A stretch of 64,000 nt of DNA from Limnohabitans sp. (GCA_030158125.1 JAOATL010000014.1:62001-126000); one strand, 5' to 3'. Positions 24,743 to 34,286 are shown, counted from the first letter of the stretch. The notes: generated by a model from the letters alone, not told the origin. Translations and numbers: made by a program.

Positions 24743-26337
24743 ATCAGCGGTACGCCCGCTTCCACCGCAAACTTGGCCAAGGTTTCAATCTTGGTTTGGG
24801 GCTGACGTACATCGTCTACCACGCGCAGTTCGGTTTGGATTTGCTTAGGCGTAAATTCCACCACGCCATAGCCCTTGCGCTCACTGTCGGCAAAAATAAA
24901 ATGTGGATTTTCGGCCAAGCGCGCCAATAACTTTGCATTACCAGCCGACCGCGCAGTGATGCCTGCGCCACAAAACTCGACGCCCACTTTGGCACTGTCG
25001 TCTTTGTAGGCGTCGGCCATGACATGGCCCACCCAGTTCTCGTGCACATCACCGCCTATCAGCACAGGATTTTGCAGTGCGTTGTGTTGCATGGCCTGCG
25101 TCATGCGCTGCCGTGCAGCCGAGTAGCCATCCCAACCATCGTTCCAAAGCGACAGGCCGGCACCCAACTTGTAGTCCCTTCGGCCAAAGATGGTTTGTTG
25201 AGCCACCACGTTCCAAAGCCTCGGGTCTTTGCGAGCATTGACAAAGGACTCATTCAACCACTGCTCTTGTTGCGAGCCCAACAAAGATCTTTGAGGGTTG
25301 AGCCATTCCTCACATTGGTCAGGATCGACCCAGCCAGAGCCAAATCCTAGGCCTTTGTTGCACACTTGCCGGTCACGATATTGGCGATCGTCTAGCAAGT
25401 AAAAATTGGCCAATTTGCCGTAAGCCACCTCACCGTAAATGCGCATTTCTGCGCCACGCGCCAAGCCATCGATTGAACGTGTCAAAGCGCTGGCACGCAA
25501 AGGCATGTGCTCGTAAAAAGCCTGGTAGGCTCTGGCACGCTGCGCGGCAAAATCAAATGAAATGTTGCCACTTTGACCGCGCACCCAACCCGCATAATCA
25601 TTGGAGACCTCGTGATCGTCCCATGTCACCAGCCAAGGGCATTGGGCGTGCATGGCTTGCAAACCTTTTTCGCTTTTGTGAAGCGCATAACGATTGCGGT
25701 AATCGGACAAGCTGGTGACCCACCCACCGCTGGGAAAACGTACGGCGTTGGCGGCACCTGCATATTCGTAGATGTAATCGCCCAAGAACAAGACCAGGTC
25801 GAGATTTTCAAGACACATGTGGTCGTATGCACTGAAGTAGCCATGCTCCCAACGTTGGCACGAGGCATATGCCACACGCAGTCGCTGCACCATGGCTTCT
25901 GGGTGCGGCAAAGTGCGCGTGCGGCCTACCGTACTTTGTGCATCACCAAATTTGAACCGATAGAAATACCAGCGATCGCTTTGCAAGCCTTCCAACTCTA
26001 AGTGCACAGAATGCGCCAACGTGGCCAAAGCCACGACATGGCCTGCGCGCCGATTGACTTTGAACTGCTCATCGTCAGCCACCTCCCATTGCACCGAGAC
26101 ATCGGTTGGTGCAAAGTAAGACTGACCACTGGCGGCATCTGGCATCAATCGCGTCCACAAAACCACAGAGTGGTGGTTGGGAGAACCGCTGGCCACACCC
26201 AACTCGAACGGATTGTGCTTGAGCGCGGCTTGCGCATGGGACACCTGATAATTCAAGGGTGCAGATGCCGCCAACGCCCACTTCAACACATCTCTGCGGC
26301 TTCCAACGTCTGCTGATTGGTTGAATGAAAAATTCAT
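24727..26337 (-). CDS. phoD: PhoD-like alkaline phosphatase (Tat-exported)
   Basis: The N-terminus carries a twin-arginine motif GSRRDVLKWALAAS, then AQAALKHNPFELGVASGSPN, the start of PhoD phosphodiesterase/phosphatases. Metal-site blocks are LVLFLGDYIYEYAG, VTWDDHEVSNDYAG and VLIGGDVHENWVG. The family uses Ca and Fe to hydrolyse phosphate mono- and diesters outside the cytoplasm. I start at the ATG at 26337, which overlaps the upstream hydrolase stop as ATGA. The frame opens five codons earlier. No Pho box was seen nearby; expression seems tied to the upstream operon. Confidence 0.92.
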   Translation of the reverse strand: MNFSFNQSADVGSRRDVLKWALAASAPLNYQVSHAQAALKHNPFELGVASGSPNHHSVVLWTRLMPDAASGQSYFAPTDVSVQWEVADDEQFKVNRRAGHVVALATLAHSVHLELEGLQSDRWYFYRFKFGDAQSTVGRTRTLPHPEAMVQRLRVAYASCQRWEHGYFSAYDHMCLENLDLVLFLGDYIYEYAGAANAVRFPSGGWVTSLSDYRNRYALHKSEKGLQAMHAQCPWLVTWDDHEVSNDYAGWVRGQSGNISFDFAAQRARAYQAFYEHMPLRASALTRSIDGLARGAEMRIYGEVAYGKLANFYLLDDRQYRDRQVCNKGLGFGSGWVDPDQCEEWLNPQRSLLGSQQEQWLNESFVNARKDPRLWNVVAQQTIFGRRDYKLGAGLSLWNDGWDGYSAARQRMTQAMQHNALQNPVLIGGDVHENWVGHVMADAYKDDSAKVGVEFCGAGITARSAGNAKLLARLAENPHFIFADSERKGYGVVEFTPKQIQTELRVVDDVRQPQTKIETLAKFAVEAGVPLIHRTT

Positions 26338-27149
26338 GCTGGGGTGAGCCAATCCTTCAAGAGCGTTGTGAACAAGTGTGGTTTGGCACTCATCACCCAG
26401 TGCCCCGTGTCAAAGCCCACGGCACGCGAGCCTGGTGAGTTTTGGATCTTGTCCAGCCAAGCATCGGAGTGAAACATGAAAGGTTTGCGTTTGCCGTAGA
26501 TGTACAGCATTGGCAAAGTCGAGGGCAACACCTTGAGGACATTGGCTGCTTGATTTAAACCGCCCAAAGCATTCATCCATTTCATGGCATAAGGCACATT
26601 CATGCCGCTGTGCATGTGCGCCATGGCACTGGGGCACCTTAGGGCTTTTGCCATGTAGCGCGTCATGCCATTGGCCAATGGGCGGCCCAAACGCCCCCCA
26701 TACTTGGCAATTTGCCAAGCCATGGCCAACCACACCTGATAGCTGAACACCGCCCACTTGGCTTTGAGCCCCCAGGACTTCGTGAGTGCTTCTGAATTGT
26801 GATCGCCCACATCAACGGCAACGATGCGCTTCACACGGTGTGGGTGTTGCGCTGCATATTCGTAGCCGAATACACAACCCCAATCGTGAAGCACCAAGGT
26901 GATGGCTTGCTGCGGACATACGGCATTGACCACGGCATCGATGAACGTCACCATGTCGCTGAGGGATTGAGGCGCAACGGGCTGTAACGCATCAAATGCG
27001 GGCAATGTAAAGCGCACACAACGGTGCGTGTGCTTCAATTCATTGACAGTGTCATGCCACAGGGCCAAGGTATCGGGCCAGCCATGCAGCATGACCAGCG
27101 TTTCTGGGCCATCGCCTTCGATTTGGATGTCAACGCCCTGAATGTTCAT
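26334..27149 (-). CDS. alpha/beta-hydrolase, epoxide-hydrolase-like
   Basis: HGWPD at residues 22-26 and a nucleophile elbow with Asp (LVLHDWGCVFG, D89) instead of Ser place it with epoxide hydrolases and haloalkane dehalogenases. The catalytic His is in VGFDTGHWVMSAKPHLF near the C-terminus. A cap region rich in Trp and Ala lies between. The substrate is unknown. It stands between an aminotransferase (4-bp gap) and phoD (4-bp overlap), so the three are one transcript. Confidence 0.85.
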   Translation of the reverse strand: MNIQGVDIQIEGDGPETLVMLHGWPDTLALWHDTVNELKHTHRCVRFTLPAFDALQPVAPQSLSDMVTFIDAVVNAVCPQQAITLVLHDWGCVFGYEYAAQHPHRVKRIVAVDVGDHNSEALTKSWGLKAKWAVFSYQVWLAMAWQIAKYGGRLGRPLANGMTRYMAKALRCPSAMAHMHSGMNVPYAMKWMNALGGLNQAANVLKVLPSTLPMLYIYGKRKPFMFHSDAWLDKIQNSPGSRAVGFDTGHWVMSAKPHLFTTLLKDWLTPA

Positions 27150-27153
27150 GGCA

Positions 27154-28362
27154 TCAAATCGATGAGGCCATGGCTTGCTTCAAGCGATCAACGCCGTCCA
27201 AAATTTTGTCTTCACCCACAGTGGCAAAACTCAAACGCAAGGTGCTGTGATCAGGGTTTTGACAGAAGAACGGCGCACCCGGCACAAAGGCCACACCTTT
27301 GTCGATGGCCAACTTGGCAAAGTCATTGCCATCTTTGACTTTGCCGTCGGCGCCAGTGAGATTTGCCCAAACAAACAAGCCGCCTTGTGGTTGCACGAAA
27401 GAGATGGCATCGCCCAAGTCTTTGCGCAGGGCATCGCACATGGTTTGCGCACGGGCCGCATACACCTTGCGAACCTTGTCCAAGGTGGCCGGCATGCGAC
27501 CGGCCTTGAGGTAATGCGCCGCAGTGGCCTGTGCAAAAGTGCTGGTGTGTGCATCGCTGAATTGTTTGCACATGACGGCGCGGCTTAACAGTTCGGGGGG
27601 GGCAATCATCCAACCCACACGCAAGCCAGGGCTGAGCACTTTGGACAAAGAGCCGCAATGCACCAACCAATCGCGGCTGCCGGGCATTTGTGCACTCAAG
27701 GCCAACAAACTGGGGGGCGGTGCTGCGTTGAAATACAAATCGCCATAAGGGTCGTCTTCCACCATCAGGGTTTTGTATTTGACGGCCAGCTCTAACAATT
27801 TTTTTCGGCGCTCTAAGCTGAGCAAGGCACCGGTAGGGTTGCCAAATGTGGGGATGACATACACAAACTTGGGACGATGTTCGGCAATGAGTTTTTCCAA
27901 GGCAGCGGTGTCAACACCTTCGCCATCGACCGGTGCAGAAATGAGTTCGGCGCCATACAACCTGAAGCACTGAATGGTGGCCAAAAATGTGGGGCCTTCC
28001 ACAATCACTTTGTCGCCTGGGCTGATCATGGTTTTGCCAAGCAGGTCTAGCGCTTGCTGACTTCCAGTCGTCACAATCAGTTGATCGGCCGTCAATCCAG
28101 TGACGCCCTTTTGTCCCATGAAGTGCGCCAACTGTTCGCGCAGTGGGCCATAACCCTCGGTAGCGCCATATTGCAAAGCAGCGCCAGGTTCTTGCGACAA
28201 GGCTTGTGACGACGCTTCGCGAATGCCTTCGACGTCAAACATGGCGCTGTCGGGGAAGCCACCCGCAAAGCTGATGATGCCGGGCTTGCCCAGAAGTTTG
28301 AACAACTCCCGAATGGCGGAGGTTTCGACATTGTTCAAACGATCGGCAAAATGCAAGGACAT
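27154..28362 (-). CDS. PLP-dependent aminotransferase, class I/II (2-aminoadipate/LysN-like)
   Basis: Fold type I aminotransferase. Key blocks are IISFAGGFPDSAMFDVEGI, LQYGATEGYGPLREQLA, TTGSQQALDLLGK, YVIPTFGNPTGALLS, MVEDDPYGDLYF and the PLP lysine in HCGSLSKVLSPGLRVGWM (about K241). This pattern is shared with broad-specificity 2-aminoadipate, aromatic and branched-chain aminotransferases, often found next to MocR regulators. No such regulator is seen here. I start at the ATG at 28362, with GGAAG 7-8 bp upstream; the frame opens ten codons earlier. It diverges from nth. Confidence 0.88.
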   Translation of the reverse strand: MSLHFADRLNNVETSAIRELFKLLGKPGIISFAGGFPDSAMFDVEGIREASSQALSQEPGAALQYGATEGYGPLREQLAHFMGQKGVTGLTADQLIVTTGSQQALDLLGKTMISPGDKVIVEGPTFLATIQCFRLYGAELISAPVDGEGVDTAALEKLIAEHRPKFVYVIPTFGNPTGALLSLERRKKLLELAVKYKTLMVEDDPYGDLYFNAAPPPSLLALSAQMPGSRDWLVHCGSLSKVLSPGLRVGWMIAPPELLSRAVMCKQFSDAHTSTFAQATAAHYLKAGRMPATLDKVRKVYAARAQTMCDALRKDLGDAISFVQPQGGLFVWANLTGADGKVKDGNDFAKLAIDKGVAFVPGAPFFCQNPDHSTLRLSFATVGEDKILDGVDRLKQAMASSI

Positions 28363-28475
28363 GGTGTATCTTCCACAAAACTCTGTCGTCAAAAACGACA
28401 GATGAACGACTGATAGGCGTCTATTTTGACTTGAATTGACAAGGCTATTTCGCCATTTTTCTGATATTTTCTCTC

Positions 28476-29114
28476 ATGAACGCACACAACATCGAACTCT
28501 TTTTTCACACCCTGAAAGAAGCCAACCCCCTGCCGACCACCGAGCTCGCCTATACCTCGGTGTTTGAGCTGGTCACAGCGGTGTTGTTGTCGGCGCAGGC
28601 CACCGATGTGAGCGTGAACAAGGCCACTCGCAAGCTCTTCCCTGTGGCCAACACGCCCGAAGCCATCTTGGCATTGGGTCAAACGGGGCTTGAAGGCTAT
28701 TTAAAGACCATTGGCCTGTACCGAAACAAGGCCAGCAATTTGCTCAAAACCTGCCAGATATTGATCGACCAATACCAAGGCCAAGTCCCCCGCTCGCGCG
28801 AGGCCTTAGAGTCCTTGCCCGGGGTGGGCCGCAAAACGGCCAATGTGGTGTTGAACGTGGCCTTTGGCGAGCCCACCATGGCCGTCGACACGCACATCTT
28901 CAGACTTGGCAACAGAACGGGCCTCGCGCCGGGTAAGACGCCATATGAAGTGGAAATGAAACTGCTCAAGCGCATTCCAGAAAAGTATTTGGTTGATGCA
29001 CACCACTGGCTCATTTTGCACGGCCGCTATGTGTGCCAAGCCCGCAAGCCTTTGTGCCATCAATGTGCGGTGTCGGCTTATTGCGATTTCAAACTCAAGA
29101 CGCAAGCCGCTTAA
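28476..29114 (+). CDS. nth: endonuclease III
   Basis: Base-excision repair glycosylase/AP lyase for oxidised pyrimidines. The helix-hairpin-helix LPGVGRKTANVV holds the lyase K120. D138 is in AVDTHIFRLGNRTGL. The [4Fe-4S] cysteines C187, C194, C197 and C203 (CX6CX2CX5C) are all present, with the same numbering as the Escherichia coli enzyme. It has 212 residues and is convergent with the btuD-like gene. Confidence 0.97.
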   Translation: MNAHNIELFFHTLKEANPLPTTELAYTSVFELVTAVLLSAQATDVSVNKATRKLFPVANTPEAILALGQTGLEGYLKTIGLYRNKASNLLKTCQILIDQYQGQVPRSREALESLPGVGRKTANVVLNVAFGEPTMAVDTHIFRLGNRTGLAPGKTPYEVEMKLLKRIPEKYLVDAHHWLILHGRYVCQARKPLCHQCAVSAYCDFKLKTQAA

Positions 29115-29154
29115 GGGCTGACCCAGACTTTTCCAGACAAGCTTTTGCAAAACT

Positions 29155-29940
29155 TTATCGAGGCAAGGCCACCCAGCGCGTTGTGTCTTCGTCTTGCCAT
29201 TCGCGCCACTGCAATCGGTTTTGAAATACGTCCGACAACGCTTGGTGCGTGGCTTTGTCCTGAGGCAAACCCGAGTGCCTCAGTCTGCCCTCTGCCATCA
29301 CCCACAAAGCATCCGCTTGCAAGGCCAAATTGAGTTCGTGCAACACACTCACCACCGCAGCGCCTTGCTCAGTGAGGCATCGCACCCACTCCAACCAATC
29401 GGCCTGATGCGGAACATCCACGCCGGCCAAGGGTTCGTCCATGAGGTACACGTCGGCCTGCACGGCCAAAGCGCGTGCCAATAAAACACGTTGACGCTCA
29501 CCGCCAGACAGTTGACCCAAACTGCGTGTGCGCCATTCCCAAGCTTGGACCGTTTTGAGGGCCACCTCCACCACGGCTTTGTCTTTTGGGCTGGGCGAGG
29601 CCAACCAAGACTGATGCGGCAAACGCCCCAACATGGCGACGTCGTACACCGTCAGATCATCTTGGCCTGCCTCTGCTTGACCCAACCAGGCCAAAGTTTG
29701 CGCGCGATGGCGGCGACTCCATTCAGTCCACGACTTGCCAAGCAAAGTCACTTCACCGGTGCACGGCGACAAGCCAGCCAAGGCTTTCAGCAAGCTGGAT
29801 TTGCCTGCGCCATTCGGCCCTACCAAGGCCATCCACTCGCCAGCCTTCAAAGTGAGCGATACATCGTCAACCGCTTTGAAGTTGCCGTGCATCACCGTGA
29901 CATGTTTAGCCGACAAGGCTATTTTGTGAGCGGTGGTCAT
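29155..29940 (-). CDS. btuD: cobalamin ABC transporter, ATP-binding protein
   Basis: ABC ATPase with Walker A GPNGAGKSS (41-49), signature LSGGERQR (144-151), Walker B YLMDEP (165-170) and an H-loop near 201. It resembles the FecE/BtuD group. It energises the BtuC-like permease, whose stop overlaps this start as ATGA. Cobalamin specificity is inferred from the operon, which begins with btuB behind a cobalamin riboswitch. Confidence 0.9.
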   Translation of the reverse strand: MTTAHKIALSAKHVTVMHGNFKAVDDVSLTLKAGEWMALVGPNGAGKSSLLKALAGLSPCTGEVTLLGKSWTEWSRRHRAQTLAWLGQAEAGQDDLTVYDVAMLGRLPHQSWLASPSPKDKAVVEVALKTVQAWEWRTRSLGQLSGGERQRVLLARALAVQADVYLMDEPLAGVDVPHQADWLEWVRCLTEQGAAVVSVLHELNLALQADALWVMAEGRLRHSGLPQDKATHQALSDVFQNRLQWREWQDEDTTRWVALPR

Positions 29941-30947
29941 GCTCGGCCTCCTCTGCTGCCAGCAGACGTGGATGACATGCTGCGCATCAGGAACAACATG
30001 TAGCCACCGCCCAGTATGGCCGTGAGCACACCCACAGGCAACTCAAGCGGTGCCATCAAACCACGCGCCAACACATCGGCAGCGCCCAACAACACGGCCC
30101 CCATCAGACAAGACAAGCTGAGTGTTTGGCCATGAATGCCTTTGTAGCGCGCACGCACCAAATGCGGCGCAGCCAAACCGACAAAGGCAATGAGTCCCGT
30201 TTGCGCCACTGCGGCTGCGGTGCACAAGGCCAACACGGCCAACAACACCCAACGCAAAGCCTTCACTGGCAAACCCAAACTGAGCGCGGTGGACTCACCC
30301 AAGGCCAAGCCATCGAGCAAAGGACTGGCTGCGACAGACACGAGCCAAGACAGCAAGAGCACACCCAGCATGAGCCCGCAAGCTGACCAACTGACATAAG
30401 CCGTTGAGCCCAACATGAAGGACTGCACCGACCCTTGAATTTGCGGAAACATCACCAACAGCAAAGAAGCCATGGCGCCAAACACCACGCCCACCACCAC
30501 ACCGGCCAGCAACAATCGCAAGGTGTGCTGAACACCCCAAGACAAGACCAATGACAAAACCACCGCCAACCAAGCGCCCATGAAAGCCATGCCGGTGATG
30601 CCCACCCGCACAAACCAAGGCGACACATCGAGTTGGCTGAGGATGACCATGCCAATGGCCACACCCAAACTGGCACCCGATGCACTGCCCAACAAAAAGG
30701 GATCGGCCAATGGGTTCCTAAACAAGCCCTGGGCCAAAGCGCCTGCCAAACCCAGCAAGGCGCCTGCCAAACACGCCCCCAAAGTGCGGGGCAATCGGAT
30801 GTCGGCAATCAGGCTGGCATCGGCTTGAATGTGCGACAAAGCCCAGCCCTCGCTGCCCACTAGCGCACCCACCAGCAGCAGCAGGATGAGCAACAAGCTC
30901 AACTGCCCAGCCAGCTTGGATGCGGACGAAACTTTGTGAGCGTTCAT
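29937..30947 (-). CDS. btuC: cobalamin ABC transporter, permease
   Basis: FecCD/BtuC-type inner-membrane permease with many hydrophobic segments and the family blocks RLPRTLGACLAGALLGLAGALAQ, NPLADPFLLGSASGA and FVGLAAPHLVR. I start at the ATG at 30947 (MNAHKVSSASKLA), which overlaps the btuF stop as ATGA. The frame runs 35 codons further into btuF but without meaning. It has 336 residues. Confidence 0.92.
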   Translation of the reverse strand: MNAHKVSSASKLAGQLSLLLILLLLVGALVGSEGWALSHIQADASLIADIRLPRTLGACLAGALLGLAGALAQGLFRNPLADPFLLGSASGASLGVAIGMVILSQLDVSPWFVRVGITGMAFMGAWLAVVLSLVLSWGVQHTLRLLLAGVVVGVVFGAMASLLLVMFPQIQGSVQSFMLGSTAYVSWSACGLMLGVLLLSWLVSVAASPLLDGLALGESTALSLGLPVKALRWVLLAVLALCTAAAVAQTGLIAFVGLAAPHLVRARYKGIHGQTLSLSCLMGAVLLGAADVLARGLMAPLELPVGVLTAILGGGYMLFLMRSMSSTSAGSRGGRA

Positions 30948-31852
30948 TCTGGATAGAGCCGTTTCAAGCAAGCCACCATCAGATCGGCAGCTTCCGGCAT
31001 GCGCGGACCCGATCGCACCACGATGTCGGATTGATCTGGCGAGAAGCTGCAAATTTTGTGTTGTTGAATGGCTTCAATGCGCTGCCAACCCGGTCTGGTT
31101 TTGAGATCGGTGGCTGCCCGTTCGCCCATGAAAATAATTTGCGGATTGGCCTTGACCACAAACTCTGGATTGACTTGCGGAAACGAGCCCATGGCAGGCG
31201 TCACCACATTGACCAAGCCCAAACGCTTCAGTGTTTCACCAATGTACGAGGCCTCGCCCGCTGCAAAATAGCCACTGCCTGCTTCGAAATAAATGCGCGC
31301 ACCTTTGGCCAACTTGGGCACACGCGCTGCGGCCGTGTCTAATTTTTGTTGGATGCTTTGCCACAATCTGTCGGCGCGCTCTTTGGCATTGGGCAGATGC
31401 AATGCGCCGGCAATGTGCTGAATCACACGGTGCATGTCTTCTTGGCTTTGTGGCTCCAGCGCCACCACCTTAATGCCCAAAGATTCCAAGCGCTGAGTGA
31501 CACGCGATGAGCGCGCCAGCAACACCAAGTCGGGCTTGAGCTTGACCAATGCTTCAAGCTGCGTATCGTCCAAGCCACCCAACTTAGGAAGCGACCTCAC
31601 GCGCTCTGGCCAATTGCTGTAACGGTCTACGCCCACCAACAGATCGCACGCTTTGAGCTCGCACACAATCTCCCCCAGTGAGGGCAGTAAGCTGATGACC
31701 CGCTGCGGTGCTTTGTCGATCACCACCACACGGCCGCGGTCATCGGTGAGCGTGAATGAGATGGACGTCGCGTGCGCTGTGAGCACGCAACAGGCCGCTC
31801 CCGCTAGCATCAGCCGCAAGAATTTCAACGCAGTCATCAGCATCAAGTCCAT
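30944..31852 (-). CDS. btuF: cobalamin ABC transporter, periplasmic binding protein
   Basis: A signal peptide (FLRLMLAGAACCVLTAHA) precedes a class III binding protein: APQRVISLLPSLGEIVCEL, VGVDRYSNWPERVRSLPKLGG and LEALVKLKPDLVLLARSS. These are the usual BtuF/FhuD-like lobe motifs. It delivers corrinoid to the BtuC/BtuD pair. The start lies 12 bp after the btuB stop. The start codon could be the ATG at 31852 or one of two ATGs within the next five codons. Confidence 0.9.
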   Translation of the reverse strand: MDLMLMTALKFLRLMLAGAACCVLTAHATSISFTLTDDRGRVVVIDKAPQRVISLLPSLGEIVCELKACDLLVGVDRYSNWPERVRSLPKLGGLDDTQLEALVKLKPDLVLLARSSRVTQRLESLGIKVVALEPQSQEDMHRVIQHIAGALHLPNAKERADRLWQSIQQKLDTAAARVPKLAKGARIYFEAGSGYFAAGEASYIGETLKRLGLVNVVTPAMGSFPQVNPEFVVKANPQIIFMGERAATDLKTRPGWQRIEAIQQHKICSFSPDQSDIVVRSGPRMPEAADLMVACLKRLYPE

Positions 31853-31864
31853 CTTTGCGAAGCC

Positions 31865-33703
31865 TTAAATCTTAGGCGTCCACTTTAAGCCTGCAAACAC
31901 GCCACGCTTGGGCATGTTGTAGCCATAAATGGTTTGGTAGTTGGCATTGCCTGCATTTTCAAGCCGCAAGTTCAATCGCAGCTCGGGCGTCAGGGCTTGA
32001 CTGGCGGTTAAATCCAACACGGTATAAGACTTGAGCACTTGCGAATCATCAGCGCGAGCGCCGTTGTAGCGCCACTGAATGCCCGTGTCCCAATGGCCGA
32101 TGCTTTGCATCAGACCGGCTTGCGCCAAGGTTTTGGCGCGTCGAACCAATGCTTGGTGTGTGATTTCGTTTTGCGGATCTTGCGACGTGAAGCTCAAGCG
32201 CCATTGTTGGGCGCCCAAGCCTGGCAATTGCCATTGGCCAGCCAGTGCCACTTCCACGCCTTGGTTTTTGGCCTTGGCGATGTTGGTGCGCGTCCAATTG
32301 GCATCGTTGTCAATCAGGTCGGTGTAACGGTTTTCAAAAGCTGTGAGGCGTGCATTCCAAGAAGCTTGCATGTATTGCATGCCGACTTCGTTGGACCGCG
32401 CTTGCTCAGGCTTGAGCAAAGGATTGCCGCCCCATGGGTAGTACAAGTCGTTGAAGGTTGGCGCCATGAAACCGGTCGATGAACTGGCCTTCAAACGCAG
32501 TTCTGGGGTGACGAAATACGCATAGCCTGCATACCAAGTGTTGGCGTTGCCAAGGTCGGAGTACTGATCGCGGCGCACATTCAATTGCCACTGCTGATTT
32601 TCCAGCTTGGCTTGATAGCCCAAACGCCATGAATTGAGGGTTCGCTCTGCCAAACTGTATTCGGTGTCACTCGCCACTTTTTGGCGCGTGTTTTCATACC
32701 CCGAGGTGATCGAATGATGAGGCCAAAGCGACCACACAGCACTCACTGCAGAAGTTTGTGACTGAGAATTCACAAAGTAAGGATAGGCCGTCACGGCTGC
32801 GTTGAGCTTGTCCTCTTGCTGCCCCACAGACACATCCCACTGCAAATCTTTGGAAGCTTTGTAAGTGCCATTCAGCAAGACATTGCGCAACACACTCTTG
32901 GATTCATCGGCTTGGTTGACGGGTCCCCACTGGCTGTCGTATTGCACCGTGGCATGCGTTTCGCGCAGCATCAAACCCATGCGACCCGCTTCGAATTCTT
33001 GCGACAAGTTCACGGCATTTGACGTGTGGCTGTAGCCGTCACGGTCGGGGTTGGTGCCAGGTCGTTGCAAGGCATTGATGGCGTTGAAGCCTTTGCTTTC
33101 TGTTGTTTCAGAAGATGCATTCACACCAAAACCAGAAGTCCACTTTTGGCCCGCACTGACTTGGGCGCTTCTGAAGCCCTCAGAGCCCACTTGTCCTGAA
33201 GCCTCTAGCCATGGGCCTTTCAAGCCCTCGCCTGCATTTTGTCGTGTGAAGATTTGAATCACACCGCCCAAAGCAGCACTGCCGTACAAACTCGACACAT
33301 TGCCACGAACCACTTCGATGCGTTCAATGCCGTTCAAGGGCAAATGCTCCAACGCAGCCAAATTGAAATTGAGATTGTTCATGGGCAAGCCATCCACCAA
33401 CACCAGGGCGTGACGCGACTCCGCACCGCGCATGAACAAGGAAGCCACACCGCCCATGCCGCCCGACTGGGTGATTTCCATGCCCGCCAAGTTTTGCAAC
33501 AACGTCGGTACATCTTTGGCCTGCGAGCGCTCAATGTCTGCGCGGGTGACAAGCGTCAGATCGGGCAGCGCATCCTGGGCGCGCTGCATGACGCGACTGG
33601 CCGTGATGACGGTGTCTGGTAAAAAAGTTTGCGCCAATGCGTGAGAGATCGCCAAGGGCGATACGGCCAAGCTGGCAACGAGGACTTTGCAAGTCAATTT
33701 CAT
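31865..33703 (-). CDS. btuB: TonB-dependent vitamin B12 receptor
   Basis: Outer-membrane receptor with signal peptide (MKLTCKVLVASLAVSPLAISHALAQ), TonB box-like DTVITASR, plug (VPTLLQNLAGMEITQSGGMG, FMRGAESRHALVLVDGLPMN, GIERIEVVRGNVSSLYGSAA) and barrel. The 612 residues match BtuB length, and TFNDLYYPWGGNPLLKPE is a BtuB-type barrel block. The upstream leader contains a cobalamin riboswitch, which supports the substrate strongly. It is the first gene of btuB-btuF-btuC-btuD. Confidence 0.94.
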   Translation of the reverse strand: MKLTCKVLVASLAVSPLAISHALAQTFLPDTVITASRVMQRAQDALPDLTLVTRADIERSQAKDVPTLLQNLAGMEITQSGGMGGVASLFMRGAESRHALVLVDGLPMNNLNFNLAALEHLPLNGIERIEVVRGNVSSLYGSAALGGVIQIFTRQNAGEGLKGPWLEASGQVGSEGFRSAQVSAGQKWTSGFGVNASSETTESKGFNAINALQRPGTNPDRDGYSHTSNAVNLSQEFEAGRMGLMLRETHATVQYDSQWGPVNQADESKSVLRNVLLNGTYKASKDLQWDVSVGQQEDKLNAAVTAYPYFVNSQSQTSAVSAVWSLWPHHSITSGYENTRQKVASDTEYSLAERTLNSWRLGYQAKLENQQWQLNVRRDQYSDLGNANTWYAGYAYFVTPELRLKASSSTGFMAPTFNDLYYPWGGNPLLKPEQARSNEVGMQYMQASWNARLTAFENRYTDLIDNDANWTRTNIAKAKNQGVEVALAGQWQLPGLGAQQWRLSFTSQDPQNEITHQALVRRAKTLAQAGLMQSIGHWDTGIQWRYNGARADDSQVLKSYTVLDLTASQALTPELRLNLRLENAGNANYQTIYGYNMPKRGVFAGLKWTPKI

Positions 33704-33784
33704 GGTTAACCTAACAGTGATGTGTTCTCACTGCCTTCCCCGACAGTGCATGAACGTACGGCTCTCCATGCGGAGAACCACCTT

Positions 33785-34000
33785 GTTGGCCGGTATCCGG
33801 GCTAAGCAGATCAACCTCCATCACCTTCCCAAATGCCTGTTTCAGGGCACTCAGTGGCGATTGATGAAAGCGGGGCTTTGTAAAAAAAGCCCGTCTGCTG
33901 ACCGTTGCGGGGGCAGCGCAGGTGGAGTTCACCCCGAGGGGGCTGGCTCTCCTGCTTCCCGTTGAACTGAGACTTGCGAACCAAGTCTCGAGCACCAACA
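33785..34000 (-). ncRNA. cobalamin riboswitch (btuB leader)
   Basis: Read on the reverse strand, the leader holds the conserved adenosylcobalamin aptamer pieces in order: GGTGC near the 5' end, AACGGGAA, CTGCCCCCGCAACGGT, GGGAAGGTGATGG and the B12 box AGCCCGGATACCGGCC (33788-33803). Between aptamer and btuB lie two short hairpins that share bases 33729-33733 and so exclude each other. One of them (33715-33733) stands next to the TAGG ribosome site. No T-run follows, so control is probably at translation. B12 binding is expected to turn btuB and the rest of the operon off. Confidence 0.93.
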
Positions 34001-34064
34001 AAGTACATTGTAAGATGTCACCTTGCACCAAGCCTACAATGCTAGAAATTACAATGGCTCTGAC

Positions 34065-34286
34065 ATGACGAACCCCACCACCGTCGACCAGATTGCAGAA
34101 CGCGTCGAGCACCTCTTGCTCAGGCACGAAGAACTGCAAAAGACCAATGCACTGCTACAGCAGCAGGTGCTGGCAATTTCCCACGAGCGCGACTTGCTCA
34201 AGTCCAAGTTGGCCGCCGCCCGTTCTCGCGTAGACGCCCTGATTGAGCGACTGCCCCAAAACTCCTCTTCTGACACCGACGCATGA
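34065..34286 (+). CDS. small coiled-coil protein, ZapB-like (TIGR02449-type)
   Basis: 73 residues, almost all heptad-like coiled coil: IAERVEHLLLRHEELQKTN, ALLQQQVLAISHERDLLKSK and ARSRVDALIERL. Small coiled-coil proteins of this kind are regularly found immediately before zapA in Betaproteobacteria and are thought to act in cell division. The stop overlaps the zapA start as ATGA. I start at the ATG at 34065; the 14 codons upstream in frame are not needed. Role inferred from partner and shape. Confidence 0.75.
   Translation: MTNPTTVDQIAERVEHLLLRHEELQKTNALLQQQVLAISHERDLLKSKLAAARSRVDALIERLPQNSSSDTDA

Noticed and set aside
33711..34139. Reverse open frame of 142 codons before btuB
   Set aside because: It covers the cobalamin riboswitch; the apparent protein is a translation of structured leader RNA.
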